The position numbers were made by a program, and so were the translations under genes. The notes beneath the pieces were generated by a model. That model saw only the letters and a program-made list of their open reading frames with translations, searched no databases and had not been told where the DNA came from. A stretch of 64,000 nt of DNA from Ehrlichia chaffeensis str. Arkansas (GTDB taxonomy: Bacteria; Pseudomonadota; Alphaproteobacteria; Rickettsiales; Anaplasmataceae): the NCBI RefSeq assembly GCF_000013145.1, contig NC_007799.1, positions 620,001 through 684,000 on the forward strand. Direction: 5' to 3'. Positions 58,638 to 64,000 of the stretch are shown piece by piece; position 1 is the first letter of the stretch, and the number at the start of each line of letters is the position of its first letter.

Positions 58638-61600
58638 TTACTGATCAGTTAAACACATTAATGTAGTATTTCCACCTAAAGCTGTAGTATTAATACTCAC
58701 TACCTTTTCTGTTAGGAATCTATGTAAATAGTATGGTCCACCTGCTTTAGGGCCAGTACCTGATAACCCTTGCCCTCCAAAAGGTTGTACTCCTACTACT
58801 GCTCCGACTTGATTCCTATTTACATAAACATTTCCAACATTGACACTATCAATAATAACATCAATATTACTTTGTACTCTACTCTGTACAGCAAATGTTA
58901 AACCATATCCTGTACTATTAATTTCATCTAAAATTCTGTGCAAGTCTCCTTTTTTATAGCGGATTATATGTAATATTGGACCAAATACTTCCCTCTTTAA
59001 CTGAGATATACTTTGTATTTCATATACACATGGAGCAAAAAAATAACCTTTTTCGCAATCTTCCCCTAACTTAACTTTATATAACAATTTTGCTTCTCGT
59101 GACATCCTATCTTCATGAGCTATCAACATTTCTTGTGACGCTTTATCTATCACTGGACCTATATCTGTTTTTAACAACATAGGATCACCTACAACTAAAT
59201 CTTCCATAGCCCCACAAATCATTTCAATTTGTTTATCTGCTACTTCCTCTTGTACAAACAACACTCTTAATGCAGAACATCTTTGTCCAGCACTCTTAAA
59301 CGCTGATGTTATTACATCATTCGTAACTTGTTCTATCAACGCAGAAGTATCAGTTATCATAGTATTTAAACCACCAGTTTCAGCTATGAATGGAATAATA
59401 CCACCTTCTTTTTCTGCAATAGATTGATTAATTATTCTAGCTGTCTCTGTTGAACCAGTAAATGCTACACCACCTATTTTTTCATTCCTTAACAATGCTT
59501 CCCCTAATTCTTTACCACTACCTAATAACAAGTGTAGAACTTCTTTTGGTACTCCAGCATCATGCAATAGTTTCACTGTTTCATAAGCAATAATAGAAGT
59601 TTGTTCAGCAGGTTTTGCAAGTACAGTATTTCCAGTAACCAATGCTGCAGCAATAGGACCAACAAATATCGCTAATGGGAAATTCCAAGGAGATATACAC
59701 ACAAATACACCTCTGCTCCTAAAGTAAAGGTAATTATCTTCCCCTACAGGACCAGGCAACTTTCTTGATTGTTCTAACTCTTGTCTTCCAAGAACTGCAT
59801 AATAACGTAAAAAGTCAACAGCTTCCCTTATCTCTGCAATAGCATCAGAAATAACCTTACCTCCCTCTCTAATGAGTAACATTATTAATTTTGCCTTATT
59901 CTCTTCTATTAAATTAGCTGCTTTTTCTAATATAGCAGCACGAGTGGAAACTGGAATATTAGACCAATCTTTAAATGCATTATAAGCCATATCTAAAGCT
60001 GATAATGCTTGTGCAGTATCCGTAAATAATACTTCCCCAATAATATCCTCAGAATTTGTTGGAGAAAATACCTCTATAAAATTACCATCTAATTCTTTTC
60101 CACCTATAATTGGAGCTGCTTTGAATTTACAAGTTTGATAATTTTTCATTTCTTCATTAAAATTTGTTAAAGTAACAGAATCAGTAATATCAATACCCAT
60201 AGAATTAAGCCTCTCAGGACCAAATATATCCTTCGGCAATGGTATACTAGGATGAGGTAAATATTCTAATTCTCTTGCTTTTTCTAATGGATCCTCTATC
60301 AACTGTTCCAATGATACATTACTATCATTTAACTGATTAATAAACGAACTATTTGCCCCATTTTCCAATAACCTCCTAATTAAGTACGGAAGTAAATCTT
60401 GATAACTTCCAACAGGAGCATAAACCCTACATTTAACATTTGCTGCTAATTCTTGTGTTACATACTCATACAAATTAGCCCCCATGCCATGCAATCTTTG
60501 AAATTCAAATCCTGGATGATCCTTATTTGCCATCTCTAATATCGCAGCTAATGTGTAAGCATTATGTGTAGCAAAACATGGAGAAAAAGTATTTGGCTTA
60601 CTTAAAATTTTGTTTGCACACGCTAAATATGAAACATCAGTATATACTTTTCTTGTAAACACTGGATAGCTGCTTAACCCCAATTCTTGAGCATTCTTTA
60701 TTTCATAATCCCAATATGCACCTTTTACAAGCCTTACCATCATTTTATGATGGGATCTTACTGATATATCTTCCACAAAATCCAATACTGAAAATGCTCT
60801 CTTCTGATATGCCTGTACAGCCAATCCTAAACCTTCCCATCCATTCAAACTGCTGTCAAACCGTAACTTCTCAAGTATCATTAACGATATTTCTAGCCTA
60901 CTTGCTTCTTCTGCATCAACACACACACGAATATTATGTTCTTTTGCCAATTTACATATTTGAAGTAATTTGTCTACTATCTCATCTAATACTTTATCTA
61001 TCTGTGAAAACTCATATCTACTATGCAATGCAGATATTTTTACTGATATCTCATCATAATCTATCAAATTTCCTATCTCATTATTAACTTTAGACTTTCC
61101 TATGCTATCCACTGCTGCCATATATTCAGTAAAATACCTTTCTGCATCTTTTCTTGTTTTTGCAGCTTCCCCTAATATGTCAAATGAATACAGTTCCCCT
61201 TCTCTTCTATTGTTAAGTGCTTCTGTGATATCTCTTCCTTTTATAAAATGCTTTCCTAAAATACACATTGCTTGTTGCACTGCCTTTCTAATGATAGGCT
61301 CACCCATTGTTTTCAATAAATTATTTATGGTACCAAACCATCTAGTACTATCATTACTATCCTTTAATACCTTTCCACCTATAAACAAACCCCAAGTTGC
61401 TGCATTTACAAACATCGATGAAGAACTTCCTATGTGATTACTCCACATACTGTTCCCTATTTTATCTTTTATTAAATCATTTATTGTACAATCATCTGGT
61501 ATTCTTAACAAAGATTCTGCTAAACACATAAGAGCTATGCCTTCTTCATTTGACAAACCATACTCTTGCATAAAAGCATCTATTATACCTAAATTTCTAT

Positions 61601-61772
61601 CTACTCTTATTCTTTCGATTATTTGTTTTGCAACACTGTAAATCCTAATTTTAGAATCTTGTGATATTTCTGTTTTTTCTGTCAAATATCTTGTACAACT
61701 ATTTTCTTCTATACGATACAACATTTGCATACGTCTACGTATTTCATTCGGCGTTTGTAATGCACTTATCAT
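58638..61772 (-). CDS. putA: Bifunctional proline dehydrogenase / P5C dehydrogenase
   Basis: It oxidises proline to glutamate in two steps, FAD-dependent then NAD-dependent. The N-terminal arm has AESLLRIPDDCTINDLIKDK. The proline dehydrogenase domain has NIRVCVDAEEASRLEISL and KGAYWDYEIK, later RRLLENGANSSF. The aldehyde dehydrogenase half has SPWNFPLAIFVGPIAAALVT, GSTETARIIN, the Glu in FIAETGGLNTM, and the catalytic Cys in AGQRCSALRV. 1044 residues: the short alphaproteobacterial form without a DNA-binding domain. GGGAG precedes the ATG. Proline is a likely energy source for this intracellular bacterium. Confidence 0.97.
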   Translation of the reverse strand: MISALQTPNEIRRRMQMLYRIEENSCTRYLTEKTEISQDSKIRIYSVAKQIIERIRVDRNLGIIDAFMQEYGLSNEEGIALMCLAESLLRIPDDCTINDLIKDKIGNSMWSNHIGSSSSMFVNAATWGLFIGGKVLKDSNDSTRWFGTINNLLKTMGEPIIRKAVQQAMCILGKHFIKGRDITEALNNRREGELYSFDILGEAAKTRKDAERYFTEYMAAVDSIGKSKVNNEIGNLIDYDEISVKISALHSRYEFSQIDKVLDEIVDKLLQICKLAKEHNIRVCVDAEEASRLEISLMILEKLRFDSSLNGWEGLGLAVQAYQKRAFSVLDFVEDISVRSHHKMMVRLVKGAYWDYEIKNAQELGLSSYPVFTRKVYTDVSYLACANKILSKPNTFSPCFATHNAYTLAAILEMANKDHPGFEFQRLHGMGANLYEYVTQELAANVKCRVYAPVGSYQDLLPYLIRRLLENGANSSFINQLNDSNVSLEQLIEDPLEKARELEYLPHPSIPLPKDIFGPERLNSMGIDITDSVTLTNFNEEMKNYQTCKFKAAPIIGGKELDGNFIEVFSPTNSEDIIGEVLFTDTAQALSALDMAYNAFKDWSNIPVSTRAAILEKAANLIEENKAKLIMLLIREGGKVISDAIAEIREAVDFLRYYAVLGRQELEQSRKLPGPVGEDNYLYFRSRGVFVCISPWNFPLAIFVGPIAAALVTGNTVLAKPAEQTSIIAYETVKLLHDAGVPKEVLHLLLGSGKELGEALLRNEKIGGVAFTGSTETARIINQSIAEKEGGIIPFIAETGGLNTMITDTSALIEQVTNDVITSAFKSAGQRCSALRVLFVQEEVADKQIEMICGAMEDLVVGDPMLLKTDIGPVIDKASQEMLIAHEDRMSREAKLLYKVKLGEDCEKGYFFAPCVYEIQSISQLKREVFGPILHIIRYKKGDLHRILDEINSTGYGLTFAVQSRVQSNIDVIIDSVNVGNVYVNRNQVGAVVGVQPFGGQGLSGTGPKAGGPYYLHRFLTEKVVSINTTALGGNTTLMCLTDQ

Positions 61773-62528
61773 TTCTCATATCTCCCATTAATACCTAATA
61801 TTTGCAACATCAGCATATTAGTTAACATTAGAACATTTAATCAAATTCATTATGAAGTTAATAATTAAACACACTAATAAAAATCAAATATTTTGTTTAT
61901 CATAAATATTAATAATATTCTATAAAAATTCACTACTTTATTATTTTTCAAAGAGTCACATGAATTTCTAAACCAACTATTCTAACAGAATATATAAACA
62001 AGTAACACACACAATAAGACATCAATATAAACACTATATACCATACTTTAAACACATTACTACTATAAAAAAACACAAACTTTTGCATATCTTTCATAAT
62101 AATAATATTACACTAACCTTATTTAAGTAATGGTTATATGTATAATAACATTTATTCAATTTAAATACACATAACTTACAAAGTAATACAACTAAAAATA
62201 TACCTGCTATACTTTTAATTCTAAAAATTCATGTATAAATATACTCTATAATACACTTTATTTCATTTTAAGAACACTAAAATTAATGTCTAGCACTTAT
62301 TGGATATTATATAGATTATTCAAACTTATTTAGTCCTTTACTTTATAGTTTTACTAAAATATAACATACTATAATATCCGTCTATAATGTAAAAATTTTA
62401 ATGTTTATTTAGATAACTACCTATAATTTATCCTTTATCATATTTAATTTCAGTTTAAGAATACAACCCTTTACTTTCCATTATAAATAAAGTAGCATGC
62501 CCATATTTGAGTTAACGTTAGGGTTTAC
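61773..62528. other. Long gene-free divergent region
   Basis: 756 bases between putA and fabG, the longest gap in the window and very AT-rich. Two TATAAT hexamers (62370-62375 and 62383-62388) may belong to a fabG promoter, but neither has a good -35. I found no open frame, RNA fold or recognisable gene scrap. Confidence 0.5.
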
Positions 62529-63272
62529 ATGTTCAATTTGTCACAAAAAAGATTTCTGATTACTGGAGCATCTGGTGGTATTGGAAAAGCTATAACTAAA
62601 ACTTTATCAAATGCAGGAGCTATCCTGTGTATTTCAGGTACTAAAGCACCTGTATTGCAGGAAATTGCAGAACAATACTCAAGTGCAGGTAACATATATA
62701 CTTTACCTTGTGATTTAACAAACGATGAACAGATTAATAGCTTAATTGACAATGCATGCAAGGCTATGTCTGGTATTGATGGCATAATATGCAATGCCGG
62801 CATTACCTTAGATAAACTCACATTACGTACCTCTGATGAAGACTGGCACAAAGTTATCAACACAAACTTAACCACAACCTTTAAACTAAACCGCAATGCA
62901 TGTCGTGCAATGTTAAAAAACAATCAAGGAAGGATAATTAACATATCTTCAATTATAGCATTTACCGGCAATCCTGGACAAGCAAGTTACTCAGCATCCA
63001 AAGCTGGTATGATAGCTATGAGTAAATCCATAGCAAAAGAGTTTGCAAACCGCAATATAACTGTAAATTGTATAGCTCCAGGGTTTATTGAAACACCAAT
63101 GACAGATGCATTATCAGAAGAACAACGTAACAACATTATAACACATATCCCAATGAAGAGGATAGGTACACCAGAAGAAGTAGCTGCTGCAGTTTTATTT
63201 TTAGCCAGCGATGAAAGTAAATATATTACAGGCCAAACTTTACACATAAATGGTGGAATGTTAATGTATTAA
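62529..63272 (+). CDS. fabG: 3-oxoacyl-[ACP] reductase
   Basis: This short-chain dehydrogenase reduces 3-oxoacyl-ACP in fatty acid synthesis with NADPH. The cofactor motif is FLITGASGGIGKAI. IICNAGITLD, the catalytic Ser in INISSIIAF, and YSASKAGMI with Tyr and Lys follow. The C-terminal GQTLHINGGMLMY is diagnostic of FabG. 247 residues. It stands after a long gap, so it has its own promoter; the next membrane protein gene follows in the same direction. Confidence 0.95.
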   Translation: MFNLSQKRFLITGASGGIGKAITKTLSNAGAILCISGTKAPVLQEIAEQYSSAGNIYTLPCDLTNDEQINSLIDNACKAMSGIDGIICNAGITLDKLTLRTSDEDWHKVINTNLTTTFKLNRNACRAMLKNNQGRIINISSIIAFTGNPGQASYSASKAGMIAMSKSIAKEFANRNITVNCIAPGFIETPMTDALSEEQRNNIITHIPMKRIGTPEEVAAAVLFLASDESKYITGQTLHINGGMLMY

Positions 63273-63309
63273 TGTGGTACAATGCTAATACACTAATTTA
63301 TAAAGACAC

Positions 63310-64000
63310 ATGTTTCTTTTTAAAAAAGCAACATATAAAACCAAATATTATATAGCACTTTGTGCTAATACTATATACTTTGGGGTGTTCTTATTCGCAA
63401 TTTTTATACAATTAATCAGATTTCCTTCAAAGCTTAGCAATAAAGACCTACTGTTAATTAATGTGCTAATGGTTTTATCAGCACGTATTATGCTATGTTT
63501 ATTATCATCCTATGAATTAACATGCACACATTACACAAATGATAACGATTCCTTATTATATTATAAAAAAGCAGCATACGCAGCTGAAGTAATTAGTACT
63601 ATAATCGCAATAATAATACAAGTTATTGCAGTATCTCAAGTAGCAGCAGGTAATTTAGAGATAGTATCAAGTAAAAAAACAACGATTCATACCAAAGGAG
63701 CTGTAGACTTTGCTTGTATATTAATCAAGTTATTAATAGCATCACCACTGCTAGTATATTTTAATTATCGTAGAATGAAAGATGATAAATGTGCAGCATA
63801 CAAAAAAGATGCAGAAATTTTATTTTATCTTTCTATAACATCACTAGTTATAAGTTTTATAGCATTCATCGGAAAAATCATTAATGTTTTAGAACAAACA
63901 CAATCCTTTGCACTCTTCAATACAGAAAATCACAGCAATAATGGACCTACTAACTTCCCTCTTGGCCCAATAATTAGAATATCATGTATTGCAGCTAGCA
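63310..64000 (+). CDS. Four-helix membrane protein, cut by the window end
   Basis: An open frame from ATG at 63310 (MFLFKKATYKTKYYIALCAN) runs to the last base without a stop, 230 codons so far. Four hydrophobic helices are seen: around residues 15-37, 47-65, 90-110 and 133-150, with another near 170-190. Short charged stretches such as YYKKAAYAAEVIS and YFNYRRMKDDKCAAYKKDAE separate them. I do not recognise the family; it looks like one of the multi-helix hypothetical proteins of Anaplasmataceae. It lies 37 bp after fabG. Confidence 0.7.
   Translation, partial: MFLFKKATYKTKYYIALCANTIYFGVFLFAIFIQLIRFPSKLSNKDLLLINVLMVLSARIMLCLLSSYELTCTHYTNDNDSLLYYKKAAYAAEVISTIIAIIIQVIAVSQVAAGNLEIVSSKKTTIHTKGAVDFACILIKLLIASPLLVYFNYRRMKDDKCAAYKKDAEILFYLSITSLVISFIAFIGKIINVLEQTQSFALFNTENHSNNGPTNFPLGPIIRISCIAAS

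Noticed and set aside
62525-62923. Minus-strand frame of 132 residues opposite fabG
   Set aside because: fabG is certain on the other strand. The antisense frame has no start context and no known motif.

Overview
The window is AT-rich, densely coded alphaproteobacterial DNA that fits an Ehrlichia chromosome (Rickettsiales, Anaplasmataceae). The reasons are the low GC content, a class I lysyl-tRNA synthetase, an Rrf2 regulator fused to a cysteine desulfurase at the head of the isc operon, a scattered partial complex I cluster, small gene-transfer-agent/phage remnants, and a giant ankyrin protein with tandem repeats. Genus is inferred with good confidence; the species is not assigned.

Layout. 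1-620: decayed sequence with a long hairpin. 625-8539 (minus): gyrB, a small basic protein, nuoG, nuoH, nuoD and nuoE. 8887-10532 (plus): pyrB and truA. 10737-11155: a duplicated scrap holding the 3' end of proS and the 5' part of acpS, both broken. 11558-14668 (minus): a BamE-like lipoprotein, class I lysS and an alpha/beta hydrolase. 14993-22898 (plus): the iron-sulfur assembly operon (Rrf2-desulfurase fusion, iscS, iscU, iscA, hscB, hscA, fdx), then a membrane-anchored protein and ccmH. 23013-31058: housekeeping genes (ubiG, rpiB, mdh, folB, tsaD, tpiA), an RDD membrane protein, a TAXI-type binding protein, a candidate secreted effector and tRNA-Thr. 31140-36293: rsmA, a ferredoxin/flavodoxin reductase, pmbA, folE and atpG.

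36379-49320 is a single 4313-residue gene with three ankyrin zones, a long coiled coil and at least six separate tandem repeat arrays. It is the most striking object in the window and probably a host-interaction protein. 49521-51701 holds the long-form ribosome hibernation factor, rpoH, rpmJ and tRNA-Ser. 51950-56594 is a remnant of a gene transfer agent or prophage: head-tail connector, tail completion and major tail proteins, two paralogous unknown proteins and the large terminase. Portal, protease and capsid genes are absent. 56774-64000 has bioA, putA, fabG and the start of a four-helix membrane protein cut by the window end.

A recurrent theme is partial gene duplication into intergenic DNA. 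Two decayed tandem copies of the 3' end of putA lie directly downstream of putA, a decayed scrap of the hydrolase gene lies downstream of that gene, and a proS-acpS junction fragment sits far from any intact copy. Together they suggest that many of the long non-coding gaps here are graveyards of partial gene duplications.
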